Shown: positions 25,545 through 33,558, numbered from the stretch's first letter. The stretch is DNA of 64,000 nucleotides from Flavobacteriales bacterium (GCA_016700415.1 CP065018.1:3292001-3356000), one strand, 5' to 3'. Program-made: numbers and translations. Notes: a model not told the origin generated them from the sequence alone.

Positions 25545-25961
25545 ATGCGCGTCCTCGCCATCGACTTCGGCCTCAAGCGTACCGGCCTCGCCGTCACGGA
25601 TCCCGCGCGCATCATCGCCAGTGCGCTGGACACTGTGCCTTCCGCCGAGCTGATGGCCTACCTGAAGCGCTACCTAGCTAAAGAAGCCGTGGAGGGCTTC
25701 GTGGTTGGATTGCCCTGCAACCTCGATGGCTCACAGACGGACATCACGCCGAACGTGGTGCTTTTCGTCGCTGCGCTGAAGGAGACTTTTCCGAAGATGT
25801 GGGTGGAAACGGTGGACGAGCGGTTCACCTCCACCATCGCCCAGCGCACCATGCTTCAGAGCGGCATCGGGAAAATGGCCCGCCGGAACAAGGGAACTGT
25901 GGACCGCATTAGTGCGACGATCATCTTGCAAGGATGGATGGACAAGAGCAGAGGGAGGTGA
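25545..25961 (+). CDS. ruvX: Putative pre-16S rRNA nuclease / Holliday junction resolvase-like RuvX
   Basis: The 138-residue RNase H-fold protein of the YqgF/RuvX family starts at ATG 25545 with MRVLAIDFGLKRTGLAVTDP, which carries the first catalytic Asp and the family's G-x-K-R-x-G motif. VGLPCNLDGS and the VDERFTS strand follow, then a final acidic region. In E. coli YqgF processes the 5' end of 16S rRNA. A GTG at 25506 would add 13 residues encoded by intergenic repeat-like sequence and is rejected. Downstream is a composite repeat, then def. Confidence 0.93.
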   Translation: MRVLAIDFGLKRTGLAVTDPARIIASALDTVPSAELMAYLKRYLAKEAVEGFVVGLPCNLDGSQTDITPNVVLFVAALKETFPKMWVETVDERFTSTIAQRTMLQSGIGKMARRNKGTVDRISATIILQGWMDKSRGR

Positions 25962-26107
25962 GTCGTGAGTTTTAATAGTCGGGAGTCTATAAGTCGGGAG
26001 TCTTGAGTCCGACCGTCCGATCACCTATCGCCAGTCACCTATCACCAGTCTCCATTCACCTTATCAGCGGAAATCCGCTCTTTCAGTGTCATCTGCGTTC
26101 CATCCTT
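25958..26107. repeat. Composite repeat between ruvX and def (AGTCGGG + ATCACC modules)
   Basis: Three modules are joined. Units of AGTCGGG and AGTCTTG lie at about 25958-26010 and begin in the last codons of ruvX. Six exact-period heptamers (GATCACC, TATCGCC, AGTCACC, TATCACC, AGTCTCC, ATTCACC) lie at 26019-26060. A block at 26064-26107 has hairpin GCGGAAATCCGC, CTTTCAGTGTC and ATCTGCGTTCCATCC. The same order occurs before arsC. Confidence 0.8.
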
Positions 26108-26115
26108 CCCCGCCG

Positions 26116-26123
26116 TAAATTCG
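26116..26123 (+). promoter_or_regulatory. Probable -7 element for def
   Basis: TAAATTCG followed by CGCCC lies ten bases before the def ATG, matching the TAnnTTYG boxes of this genome. It directly follows the composite repeat. Confidence 0.45.
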
Positions 26124-26132
26124 CGCCCTTCA

Positions 26133-26714
26133 ATGATACTTCCCATCCGCTCCTATGGCGACCCGGTGCTGAAAAAAGTGGCACAGGACATCGAGCCCGG
26201 CCATCCCGGCTTGAAGCAGTTGATCGCCGACATGTACGAGACCATGTACGCCGCCAGTGGCGTGGGCCTGGCCGCCCCGCAGATCGGTGAAAGTATCCGC
26301 CTCTTCGTGGTGGACTGTTCGCCCTTCGCGGAGGACGAGGACGGCGAACCCACGGAGGATGCGCACCTGAAAGACTTCAAGAAGGTCTTCATCAACCCCT
26401 ACATCGTGGAGGAGGAAGGGGAGGAGTGGGCCTTTGAGGAAGGCTGCCTCAGCATCCCCGGCATCCGCGAGGACGTGGAGCGCCAGCCGAAGATCGTGTT
26501 GCAGTACATGGATGAGAAGTTCAAGGAGCACGAAGAGGAGTTTGAAGGATTCGCGGCCCGGGTGCTCCAGCATGAGCACGACCACCTGGACGGCATCCTT
26601 TTCACGGACTTGATCGCCCCGTTGCGCAAGCGCGTGCTGAAGGGAAAACTCCGCGACATCAGCCGCGGGAAGACCGACGCCAAGTACAAAATGAGATTTA
26701 CCCCTGTGAAATGA
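26133..26714 (+). CDS. def: Peptide deformylase
   Basis: The enzyme removes the formyl group from nascent N-terminal methionine. All three motifs are present: GVGLAAPQIG (43-52), EEGCLSIPG with metal ligand C105, and QHEHDHLDG with H147-E148-x-x-H151. The 193-residue length includes a short acidic insert (AEDEDGEPTEDAH, about 67-79) between the first two motifs, as in many Bacteroidota. The stop overlaps the next gene as ATGA, heading a three-gene coupled operon. Confidence 0.97.
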   Translation: MILPIRSYGDPVLKKVAQDIEPGHPGLKQLIADMYETMYAASGVGLAAPQIGESIRLFVVDCSPFAEDEDGEPTEDAHLKDFKKVFINPYIVEEEGEEWAFEEGCLSIPGIREDVERQPKIVLQYMDEKFKEHEEEFEGFAARVLQHEHDHLDGILFTDLIAPLRKRVLKGKLRDISRGKTDAKYKMRFTPVK

Positions 26715-27286
26715 GAACAACCCTTTCCACCTCGATCATTCTTTTGGGCATGCTCCTCTTCAGCGCCTGTGGCGGAAGTGGCGGCCCGGACAAGGAAGGC
26801 AACGGCGGGGATACCCTCGCGGTGGCCCGTATCCAGGCCATGGAGGACAGCTTGTACGCACGACCGGGCGTGGACCGGAAAGGCGCCCAGGCCTTGCTGG
26901 ACGTCTATCTGGCCTATGCCAAGCTCCATCCGCTGGACTCGATGACGCCTGAATACATCTTCCGCGGCGCCAGCATTAAGAGCACCTTGGGCGATCCCCA
27001 GAGCGGTATTGCGCTGTACGACCGGATCATCCGTGATTTCCCGCATTGGCGGAAGATCGCGGACACTTACTACCTCAAGGCCTTCACCATCGACAACGGC
27101 CTTCATCAAAAAGGGGAGGCGGAAAGCGCGTATAACGAAGTGATCAACCGCTTCCCGGACCACCGTTTCGCTGCGGACTCCAAGCAGATGATAGAGAACC
27201 TCAAGTACACCGACGAGGAACTGATGAAGAAGTTCGAAGCGATGAACGCCGATAGCACGCAGGCGCAGGCCTCTTCGGGCCAATGA
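26711..27286 (+). CDS. TPR-containing lipoprotein
   Basis: The 191-residue lipoprotein (IILLGMLLFSACGG) has tetratricopeptide-like helical repeats between residues about 50 and 165: YIFRGASIKSTLGDPQSGIALYDRI, TYYLKAFTIDNGLHQKGEAESAYNEVI and RFPDHRFAADSKQMI. The repeat and the RFPDHRFA phrase resemble BamD/CpoB-type proteins of outer-membrane assembly, but it is shorter than BamD. It is joined by ATGA overlaps to def upstream and to the thioredoxin-like gene downstream. Function is not established. Confidence 0.75.
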   Translation: MRTTLSTSIILLGMLLFSACGGSGGPDKEGNGGDTLAVARIQAMEDSLYARPGVDRKGAQALLDVYLAYAKLHPLDSMTPEYIFRGASIKSTLGDPQSGIALYDRIIRDFPHWRKIADTYYLKAFTIDNGLHQKGEAESAYNEVINRFPDHRFAADSKQMIENLKYTDEELMKKFEAMNADSTQAQASSGQ

Positions 27287-27921
27287 GCGGGAACGATCGG
27301 CAAGCGGCGACCCCGGAGGCTTTGTTGGCAGCTTCGGCTTCGGCCATGGAGCCAAGCTTTTTCCGGGACCTGCTGGAACAGTTGGTGAAGGAGGGCCGCA
27401 CCACCGGGGCGGACCAGAGCGAGGAGATGGTGGCCTATACCAAGCTCAATTTGGCACGGACCGTGCGCAATGAGAAAACGGTAAAACTGCTCCCGGAGCT
27501 GCGCGATGCCTTGGCCCAAGCGCGGGAGATGATCTGGCTGCTGATCACCGAACCGTGGTGCGGTGACAGCTCGCAGGTGATGCCGGTGCTCGTCCTGATC
27601 GCGGATGCCGCGCCGAACATCCGCATGCGGGTGGTGCTGCGCGATCAGCACCTGGAATTGATGGACCGCTACCTCACCCACGGCGGGCGGAGCGTTCCCA
27701 AGTTGATCGCCATCGACCCCCACGGGAAGGAGCTGTTCACCTGGGGGCCGCGCCCGAAGACTGCGCAGGACATGGTGTGGGCGAACAAGGACCTACCGGA
27801 GGCGCAGCAACTGCCGAAAGAGGAGATCTACGCGAAGGTCCACGGCTGGTATGCAGTGGACAAGGGCGTCTCCATCCAGCAGGAGATCTTGGCGTTACTG
27901 AATGGGGGCGAAGGTGTCTAG
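27283..27921 (+). CDS. Thioredoxin-like protein with a single-Cys WCGDS site
   Basis: The 212-residue cytosolic protein begins with a helical extension (about 1-80) and continues with a thioredoxin fold: LLITEPWCGDSSQVMPVL (residues 86-103) and the cis-Pro loop GGRSVPKLIAIDP. The active site is WCGDS (92-96), so the second Cys of CGPC is missing. This subfamily is widespread in Bacteroidota and Firmicutes as thioredoxin family protein. A monothiol or non-redox role is implied but untested. It is the last gene of the def operon; a palindromic repeat follows. Confidence 0.8.
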   Translation: MSGNDRQAATPEALLAASASAMEPSFFRDLLEQLVKEGRTTGADQSEEMVAYTKLNLARTVRNEKTVKLLPELRDALAQAREMIWLLITEPWCGDSSQVMPVLVLIADAAPNIRMRVVLRDQHLELMDRYLTHGGRSVPKLIAIDPHGKELFTWGPRPKTAQDMVWANKDLPEAQQLPKEEIYAKVHGWYAVDKGVSIQQEILALLNGGEGV

Positions 27922-27930
27922 CTAGCTCCA

Positions 27931-27956
27931 TCAGGGTCTCCGCCTCGGGACCCTGA
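27931..27956. repeat. Palindromic repeat, second copy of the GT9-internal element
   Basis: Stem TCAGGGTC (27931-27938) pairs with GACCCTGA (27949-27956) across loop TCCGCCTCGG. The core of 24 bases is identical to 22660-22683. It lies between convergent genes; no T-run follows, so a classical terminator is not indicated. Confidence 0.8.
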
Positions 27957-27967
27957 GGCCGGATCAT

Positions 27968-28471
27968 TCAGATCCGCACCAAGGCCAACAACGTGGACAC
28001 GAGGTTCGGCATGGCCACCTCAGGCATGATGGAGACCGACACGTCATCTTCCTCCTTTTCGCTGGGCTGTTTGACCGAAGCAGCACTCTTCACCTGCTTC
28101 ACCACGGCGATGGATTCCACCTTGTATTGCCCGTCAGCCAAGGCCTGGACCGCAAGCACGAGCATGGAATCGTCCACTTTGGTCGGGTCATAGGTGACCT
28201 TGGCATGGCCGATGGCATCACCGTCGTGGAAGACGATCTCGGTGGTTTCCACGCCGGGCACCTTCACCAGCGCGCTCTTGATCATGCCGCCGCACATCAT
28301 CTCGCAGGTCATGCCGCTGATGCCGAGGTCGGCGGTGGCCATGGGCTGTCCCTCGGTAATGTTCATCGTGCTCTCCGTGCGTGAGGCCACGGAAACGGCA
28401 TCGGATGATCCGGGACCGGAGCAGGCGGTGGCCAAAGCGATGGTGGCGATGAGGAGGGATGGCTTGAACAT
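27968..28471 (-). CDS. Heavy-metal-associated (HMA) domain lipoprotein
   Basis: The 167-residue lipoprotein starts at ATG 28471 (MFKPSLLIATIALATACSG, lipobox ATAC); an upstream ATG would only lengthen the signal. One HMA/MerP-like domain spans about 50-125: LGISGMTCEMMCGGMIKSALVKVPGV. The metal site reads CEMMC, a CxxxC spacing instead of the usual CxxC, a variant found in Bacteroidota envelope HMA proteins. A charged tail (KQPSEKEEDDVSVS) follows. It probably binds copper or another soft metal in the periplasm. No efflux pump or metallochaperone is adjacent. Confidence 0.8.
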   Translation of the reverse strand: MFKPSLLIATIALATACSGPGSSDAVSVASRTESTMNITEGQPMATADLGISGMTCEMMCGGMIKSALVKVPGVETTEIVFHDGDAIGHAKVTYDPTKVDDSMLVLAVQALADGQYKVESIAVVKQVKSAASVKQPSEKEEDDVSVSIMPEVAMPNLVSTLLALVRI

Positions 28472-28527
28472 CTTTCGCGGGGTTTGGGGATGCGCGGAGC
28501 GCAAAGGTAATCAACCTGTGGACCACC

Positions 28528-28535
28528 TACTTTCG
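28528..28535 (+). promoter_or_regulatory. Probable -7 element for the EamA transporter
   Basis: TACTTTCG followed by CGCGC, 21 bases before the ATG at 28556, matches the TAnnTTYG pattern. Confidence 0.4.
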
Positions 28536-28555
28536 CGCGCATTTTCACCGGCCCG

Positions 28556-29458
28556 ATGCACGAAGAGACCAAGCCCGACACCACGAAATGGCTGCTCTTG
28601 GGCATCCTCTCGCTGATCTGGGGCAGCTCCTTCATTTTGATGAAGCGCGGCCTGTACCAGGACGGCCTTCCTGCGCTCTCACCGATGCAGCTTGCCAGCG
28701 CCCGGCTCTTCATCGCCTGGCTCGTGCTCAGCCCTTTATTATTCAAGCACGCACACCTCTTTCGCAAGCACTGGAAGCCGCTGCTGGGTACGGCCCTGCT
28801 AGGGAACGGCATCCCCGCGTTCCTGTTCGCCATCGCGCAGACCAGCATCAACAGCTCGCTTTCGGGCATGCTGAACAGCCTCACGCCGCTCTTCACCTTG
28901 CTGGTCGGCATCGCGCTTTTCAGCATCCGCATACGGGCCATCAACGCGGTGGGCATCCTGCTCGGCCTTGCGGGCGCCGTGGGCACCATTGCCTACCGCC
29001 ATGGCGACGGCCTTCCGTCGTGGACCGTCCACGCCGTGCTTCCAGTTATCGGTGCGCTGTGCTATGGTTTCAGTGGCAACATCATCAAGCACTGGCTGTA
29101 CATGTTGCCTGCTGCGGCCACGTCGGTATTGGCCATCAGCATCGTAGGGCCGATGGGCCTTATCGGCGTGTTGGCAACAGGGCTCCCGCACACCTTGGCC
29201 ACTGTGCCGAACGCCTGGACCGCTTTGGGCTTTACAGCGATACTGGCAACCTTCAGTACAGGCATCTCGCTCATCCTCTGGAACGCGCTCATCAAGCGCA
29301 CCTCTGCCGTGTGGGCCTCCTCGGTCACCTATTTCATGCCCATCGTGGCCATCGGCTGGGGCGTCTTCGACGGCGAGATCCTGATGCCCATGCAATTCCT
29401 GATGATCGCGGTGATCCTCGTAGGCGTGTACTTGGTGAACCTTGGAACGCGGAAGTGA
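28556..29458 (+). CDS. EamA/DMT family transporter
   Basis: This is a 300-residue inner-membrane protein with ten predicted helices arranged as two EamA halves (about 10-145 and 155-297). The first half opens with WLLLGILSLIWGSSFILMKRGL, the classic start of drug/metabolite-type transporters, and the second half ends with PIVAIGWGVFDGEILMPMQFLMIAVILVGVYLVN. Members export amino acids, metabolites or drugs; the substrate cannot be inferred. It is a single gene, divergent from the HMA lipoprotein. Confidence 0.88.
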   Translation: MHEETKPDTTKWLLLGILSLIWGSSFILMKRGLYQDGLPALSPMQLASARLFIAWLVLSPLLFKHAHLFRKHWKPLLGTALLGNGIPAFLFAIAQTSINSSLSGMLNSLTPLFTLLVGIALFSIRIRAINAVGILLGLAGAVGTIAYRHGDGLPSWTVHAVLPVIGALCYGFSGNIIKHWLYMLPAAATSVLAISIVGPMGLIGVLATGLPHTLATVPNAWTALGFTAILATFSTGISLILWNALIKRTSAVWASSVTYFMPIVAIGWGVFDGEILMPMQFLMIAVILVGVYLVNLGTRK

Positions 29459-29475
29459 AGCGGCTGTCCTTGTTC

Positions 29476-29628
29476 ACCACAGAGGCACAGAGAAGGTTAT
29501 GTCATTTCGTTGCGTTCCCGTTGCGTCCGGCGCGAACGTTGCGGTTCCCTCGCATTCCGTAGCGCCCTGTGCCGCAGGCACGTCTTTGTGCTCTTTGCGT
29601 CCTTTGCGGTAGAAACGTCGTTGCGGTA
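29476..29628. repeat. Mosaic of CACAGAGGCACAGAG- and CGTTGCGTC-type repeats
   Basis: ACCACAGAGGCACAGAGAAG (from 29476) faces inverted CTTTGTGCTCTTTGCGTCC and TTTGCGGT (29584-29610). Units of CGTTGCGTTCC and CGTTGCGTCC lie between (about 29508-29530), with CGTTGCGGT again at 29619-29627. It fills the gap between the transporter and the GT2 gene. Confidence 0.6.
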
Positions 29629-29652
29629 AAATACACCCGATATTCGCGCTCC

Positions 29653-30399
29653 ATGTTCAAAGGCAAAAAAGTCATTGTGGTGCTTCCCGCCTACAAGGCC
29701 CAGCACACCTTGAAGCAGACCTACGACGAGATCCCCTTCGACATCGTGGACGAAGTGGTGCTCGTGGACGACAACAGCCCGGATGCCACTGTGGCGGAGG
29801 CCAAGCGCCTTGGCATCAAGCACATCGTGGTACACGAGAAGAACACGGGCTACGGCGGCAATCAGAAGAGCTGCTACGACAAGGCTTTGGAACTGGGCGG
29901 CGACATCGTGGTGATGCTGCACCCGGATTACCAGTACACACCGATGCTGATCCACAGCATGGTGTCCATCATCGGCAACGGCGTTTATCCCGTGGTCTTC
30001 GGCTCGCGCATCCTTGGTGGTGGCGCATTGAAGGGCGGCATGCCCATGTACAAGTACATCGCCAACCGGCTGCTGACCCTCACGCAGAACATCCTGATGG
30101 GCGAAAAGCTCAGCGAGTACCACACCGGCTATCGCGCCTATTCCGTGGACGTGCTGCGGAAATGCGAGTACCACCGCTGCTCGGACGATTTCGTCTTTGA
30201 CAACCAGATGATCGGCCAGATCTTCTGGAACCGGTTCGACATCGCCGAGGTCACCTGCCCCACCAAATACTTCGACGAGGCCAGCTCCATCAACTTCAGC
30301 CGCAGCATGAAGTATGGCTTTGGTGTGCTCAACGTGTCTTGGCGTTACTTCTTGGCGCGTACGGGGCTTATGGGGTGGAAGCTGCTCGGAAAGCGGTGA
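29653..30399 (+). CDS. Glycosyltransferase family 2, dolichyl-phosphate-mannose-synthase-like
   Basis: The 248-residue GT-A enzyme starts at ATG 29653 (MFKGKKVIVVLPAYKAQHTL); upstream in-frame sequence is repeat and was excluded. The nucleotide-sugar site shows VDEVVLVDDNSPDATV and the later MLHPDYQYTP, and there is a YHTGYRAYS acceptor-side motif. No transmembrane segments are present, as in short DPM1-type synthases that load mannose or glucose onto polyprenyl phosphate. The downstream GT39 enzyme uses such polyprenyl-linked sugars, so a functional link is plausible. Confidence 0.88.
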   Translation: MFKGKKVIVVLPAYKAQHTLKQTYDEIPFDIVDEVVLVDDNSPDATVAEAKRLGIKHIVVHEKNTGYGGNQKSCYDKALELGGDIVVMLHPDYQYTPMLIHSMVSIIGNGVYPVVFGSRILGGGALKGGMPMYKYIANRLLTLTQNILMGEKLSEYHTGYRAYSVDVLRKCEYHRCSDDFVFDNQMIGQIFWNRFDIAEVTCPTKYFDEASSINFSRSMKYGFGVLNVSWRYFLARTGLMGWKLLGKR

Positions 30400-30431
30400 A
30401 TCGGCCCCCTACCATTGATCATGGAGAGAAG

Positions 30432-30576
30432 AACCGCAGATGACGCAGATCTGCGCAGATGCGGCCTGCGGCCGAATGCTGTTCCCCGAATTGTGAAATT
30501 GGTGACCCGTGATCCGGAATGCCGTGTCCAGGTCTCCGACGCATTATCTGCGTCCATCTGCGTGATCTGCGGTTAA
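30432..30576. repeat. Inverted CGCAGAT-repeat element
   Basis: Left arm AACCGCAGATGACGCAGAT and on (about 30432-30465) and right arm ATCTGCGTGATCTGCGGTT (ending 30576) are inverted copies made of about 10-bp CGCAGAT units, enclosing about 75 bp. No coding potential is seen inside. It occupies most of the GT2-GT39 gap. Single arms of the same family occur at 33795-33826 and 39072-39101. Confidence 0.75.
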
Positions 30577-30626
30577 CCTTTCAGTAAGTCCGCCGCTAGG
30601 CGGGCTAGGATCCAGCCCTCTGCGGC

Positions 30627-30634
30627 TACCTTCG
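30627..30634 (+). promoter_or_regulatory. Probable -7 element for the GT39 gene
   Basis: TACCTTCG followed by GGCCGC, nine bases before the ATG at 30643, matches the TAnnTTYG pattern. Confidence 0.45.
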
Positions 30635-30642
30635 GGCCGCTC

Positions 30643-32346
30643 ATGCGCAGTCTATCCAAGCTACAGGTCCAGCTGCTGATCGCGCTCGTTGCCGCGCTGC
30701 TCTTCATCCCCGGCCTCGGTGCCGTACACCTGTTTGATTGGGACGAGATCAACTTCGCGGAGATCGCCCGCGAGATGCTCGCCACGCACAACTGGCTGCA
30801 GCCGCAGATCGGCTACGTGCCCTTCTATGAAAAGCCGCCGCTCTTCATGTGGATGCAGGCCGTCAGCATGTCCGCCTTCGGCGTGAATGAATTCGCCGCG
30901 CGCTTCCCGGATGCCATCTGCGGCATCGTCACCTTGCTCGTCCTCTTCCGCATCGGCGATCGCATGCGCGGACGGCTCTTTGGCCTGCTGTGGGTGCTGG
31001 CCTACGTCGGCTCCATCCTGCCGCACCTCTACTTCCGCAGCGGCATCATCGACCCGTGGTTCAACCTCTTCATCTTCCTCGGCTTCCTGGCATTCATTCG
31101 CATGAGCGATACCCCCGCCAGCGCGGATGTATCTAACCGGGAGAAGAACATCGCCTCGGTGCTAGCGGGCGTTTGGCTTGGACTGGCGGTGCTCACCAAA
31201 GGCCCGGTAGGTATCCTGATCCCCGCCCTGTGCGCGCTGGTGTATTGGGTGATGAACCGCTTCAAACTCTACGTCTCCATCCCGCGGGTCCTACTGATGT
31301 TCGCCATGCTGCTCATCGTCCCCGGCCTCTGGTTCGGCGCGGACTTGCTCCACAACGGACCGACTTTCATCACTGCCTTCTTCTGGCGCCAAGTGGCCAT
31401 GCTCTCCTCCGAAGACGCCGGTCACGGAGGCTTCTTCGGCTATCACTTCGTCATCCTGCTCATCGGCTGCTTCCCAGCATCGGTCTTCGCATTGCAGGAA
31501 ATGCTTAAGTCGGCTAAAAGGTCGGAGAACGGTCGGCAGGCGCCTGACAACCGACAACTCCCGATGAATATCGGGACAACTGACAACTACAGAAAGTGGA
31601 TGCTTATCCTCTTCTGGGTAGTCCTCATCCTCTTCACAATAGTCAAAACCAAGATCGTCCACTACAGCAGCCTCTGCTATTTCCCGCTCACCTTCCTCGC
31701 CGCGCTGCAATTGGAACGCCTGTGGAACGGCGGAAAAGCCACGCAATGGTCACGGCTGCTGATGGGCGCCATCGGAACGCTCTTCGCGGTGGTGACACTT
31801 GTGCTGCCTTACCTCGGCATGCATCCGGAGCTCATCGCGCCCTTGCTGAAGAACGATGCATTCGCCCAAGGGAACCTGATGGCGAACGTCCACTGGACCG
31901 GCTGGGAAGCGCTGGCGGGCGTGTGGATGGTGGTGATCCTCTACCTCGGCCACCGCTTCTTCTCCAAGGCGCAATACCGTAGCGGCATCGTGACGGTCTT
32001 CGGCGGCACGGCGCTCTTCGTCACCATCACGCTGTACTACTTCATCAACCGCATCGAAGGCTACTCCCAGCGCGCGGCGGTGGAGTTCTTCCAGCAGCGA
32101 CAAGGCGAGAAATGCTACGTGCTCACCAAAAACTACAAGAGCTACGCCCAATGGTTCTACAGCGACATGCCGCCCATCACCGACCCACGGGCGTACGACG
32201 AGGAATGGCTCCTGCACGGCGCTGTGGACAGGCCGGTGTACGTGGTGTGCAAGGTGACCAGCGCGGAGGAAGTGGCCGCAATACCGGGGTTGAAGGAGAT
32301 CGGAAGGAAGAACGGCTTTGTGTTTTGGAAGCGGGAGGTTCAATAG
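30643..32346 (+). CDS. GT39/ArnT-like lipid-linked sugar glycosyltransferase
   Basis: The 567-residue membrane protein of the ArnT/PMT group has about 11-12 helices. The first periplasmic loop reads HLFDWDEINFAEIAREML, with the D-E and E residues that bind the polyprenyl-phosphate sugar and metal, followed by FYEKPPLFMWMQ. These motifs are highly typical. ArnT-type enzymes decorate lipid A or other envelope glycans in the periplasm. Residues about 301-316 (in the loop before the helix WMLILFWVVLIL) are encoded by a GTTGTCA-type repeat carrying a CCCGAT palindrome, apparently inserted in frame. It is followed after 45 bases by the PLP enzyme gene. Confidence 0.9.
   Translation: MRSLSKLQVQLLIALVAALLFIPGLGAVHLFDWDEINFAEIAREMLATHNWLQPQIGYVPFYEKPPLFMWMQAVSMSAFGVNEFAARFPDAICGIVTLLVLFRIGDRMRGRLFGLLWVLAYVGSILPHLYFRSGIIDPWFNLFIFLGFLAFIRMSDTPASADVSNREKNIASVLAGVWLGLAVLTKGPVGILIPALCALVYWVMNRFKLYVSIPRVLLMFAMLLIVPGLWFGADLLHNGPTFITAFFWRQVAMLSSEDAGHGGFFGYHFVILLIGCFPASVFALQEMLKSAKRSENGRQAPDNRQLPMNIGTTDNYRKWMLILFWVVLILFTIVKTKIVHYSSLCYFPLTFLAALQLERLWNGGKATQWSRLLMGAIGTLFAVVTLVLPYLGMHPELIAPLLKNDAFAQGNLMANVHWTGWEALAGVWMVVILYLGHRFFSKAQYRSGIVTVFGGTALFVTITLYYFINRIEGYSQRAAVEFFQQRQGEKCYVLTKNYKSYAQWFYSDMPPITDPRAYDEEWLLHGAVDRPVYVVCKVTSAEEVAAIPGLKEIGRKNGFVFWKREVQ
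31543..31589. repeat. GTTGTCA repeat with nested palindrome inside the GT39 gene
   Basis: On the minus strand this is a 32-bp TA(GTTGTCA)x4GG-type unit split by the palindrome CCCGATGAATATCGGG (31560-31575, sharing one base with the unit). The inserted 15 bp equals five codons and the reading frame continues through it. Confidence 0.85.
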
Positions 32347-32391
32347 CGCCTGCCTCGCACCGATACCTTTCCGGCCCAATAGGCAAGCACC

Positions 32392-33558
32392 TTGAAACCC
32401 GACGACCTCTCCTACATCCTCAACCACCTCGGCGAAGACCGCGAGGCTGGTTACAACGCCGTGGTGCCACCGATCGCGCAGAGCGGCAACTTCACCTATC
32501 CCACGGTGGAGGCCCTGCGCAACGCCATGCGCAACGAGTTCGACGTGCCGCTGTACACGCGGGGCGTGAACCCCACGGTCGCCATCGTGCGGAAGAAGCT
32601 GGCAGCGCTGGAACACGCCGAGGATGCCTTGCTCTTCAGTAGCGGCAGCGCGGCCATAGCGGCGGGCGTGATGAGCTTCGTGAAGGCGGGCGACCACATC
32701 GTCTGCGTGAAAAAGCCCTACAGCTGGACCACCAAGCTGCTGTCCGAACTGCTGGTGCGCTTCAACGTCAGCACCACCTACGTGGACGGCACCGATGCGG
32801 AGAACTTCCGCAAGGCGATCACGCCGGAAACGCGGCTCTTCATCCTGGAAAGCCCGAACTCTATCATCTTCGAATTGCAAGACCTGAGTGCCGTGGCGGC
32901 GATCGCGAAGGCGCACGGCATCCTCACGCTTTGCGACAACAGCTACAACAGTCCGCTTTTTCAGAATCCGATCGATCTCGGCATCGACCTCGTGGCGCAT
33001 TCCGGAACGAAGTACCTCAACGGTCACAGCGACGTGGTCTGCGGCGTGCTGGCCGGAAGCAAGGAACACATCCGCCAAGTGATGGCCAAGGAATTCATGA
33101 CGCTCGGCGCGGCGCCTTCACCGCACGATGCATGGCTGCTGATGCGCGGCCTGCGCACCTTGGAACTGCGCGTCCATCGCAGCGCCGACAGCGCCGAACG
33201 CGTAGCGAACTTCCTAGAAGCGCATCCAAAGGTCTCGAAGGTGAACTGGCCTTTCTTGAAGAGCTTTCCACAGGAGCCGCTGGCGAGGAAACAAATGAAG
33301 CGCTGCGCCGGCCTGATGAGCATCCGCGTGAAGGCCGCCGACATCGCCGGTGTAGAGCGCTTCTGCAACGGATTGCAACGCTTCCTGCTGGCGGTGAGCT
33401 GGGGCGGCTACGAATCGCTGCAATTCCCCACGGCAGCAGTGATCGGCCCAGGCATGCCGCAGGGTGAACTGCCTTGGGACCTGGTGCGGATCTATGTTGG
33501 GCTGGAGGATCCGGAGGCGTTGATCGCGGATCTGGAGCAGGCCTTGGCGTTGGTGTAA
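32392..33558 (+). CDS. Cys/Met metabolism PLP-dependent lyase (cystathionine beta-lyase/gamma-synthase family)
   Basis: The 388-residue fold-type I enzyme has the PLP lysine at about K207 in AHSGTKYLNGHSDVV, the family signature. The cofactor-phosphate motif is FSSGSAAIAAGVMSFVKAGDHIV (about 83-105), and LCDNSYNSPLF contains the Asp that contacts the pyridine nitrogen. The start is TTG 32392 (KPDDLSYILNHLGEDR); no ATG gives the conserved N terminus. Members catalyse cystathionine cleavage or synthesis, or methionine gamma-lysis; sequence alone does not choose. Aromatic PLP-stacking and substrate Arg regions look intact, so it should be active. Probably transcribed with the GT39 gene. Confidence 0.85.
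   Translation: MKPDDLSYILNHLGEDREAGYNAVVPPIAQSGNFTYPTVEALRNAMRNEFDVPLYTRGVNPTVAIVRKKLAALEHAEDALLFSSGSAAIAAGVMSFVKAGDHIVCVKKPYSWTTKLLSELLVRFNVSTTYVDGTDAENFRKAITPETRLFILESPNSIIFELQDLSAVAAIAKAHGILTLCDNSYNSPLFQNPIDLGIDLVAHSGTKYLNGHSDVVCGVLAGSKEHIRQVMAKEFMTLGAAPSPHDAWLLMRGLRTLELRVHRSADSAERVANFLEAHPKVSKVNWPFLKSFPQEPLARKQMKRCAGLMSIRVKAADIAGVERFCNGLQRFLLAVSWGGYESLQFPTAAVIGPGMPQGELPWDLVRIYVGLEDPEALIADLEQALALV

Noticed and set aside
27931..27956. Intrinsic terminator of the def operon
   Set aside because: The hairpin has no T-tract on either strand, and an identical core lies inside a coding sequence, so it is better described as a repeat.
31750..33078. 442-codon minus-strand frame spanning GT39 and PLP-lyase genes
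   Set aside because: Crosses two well-supported genes on the other strand; composition typical of antisense.
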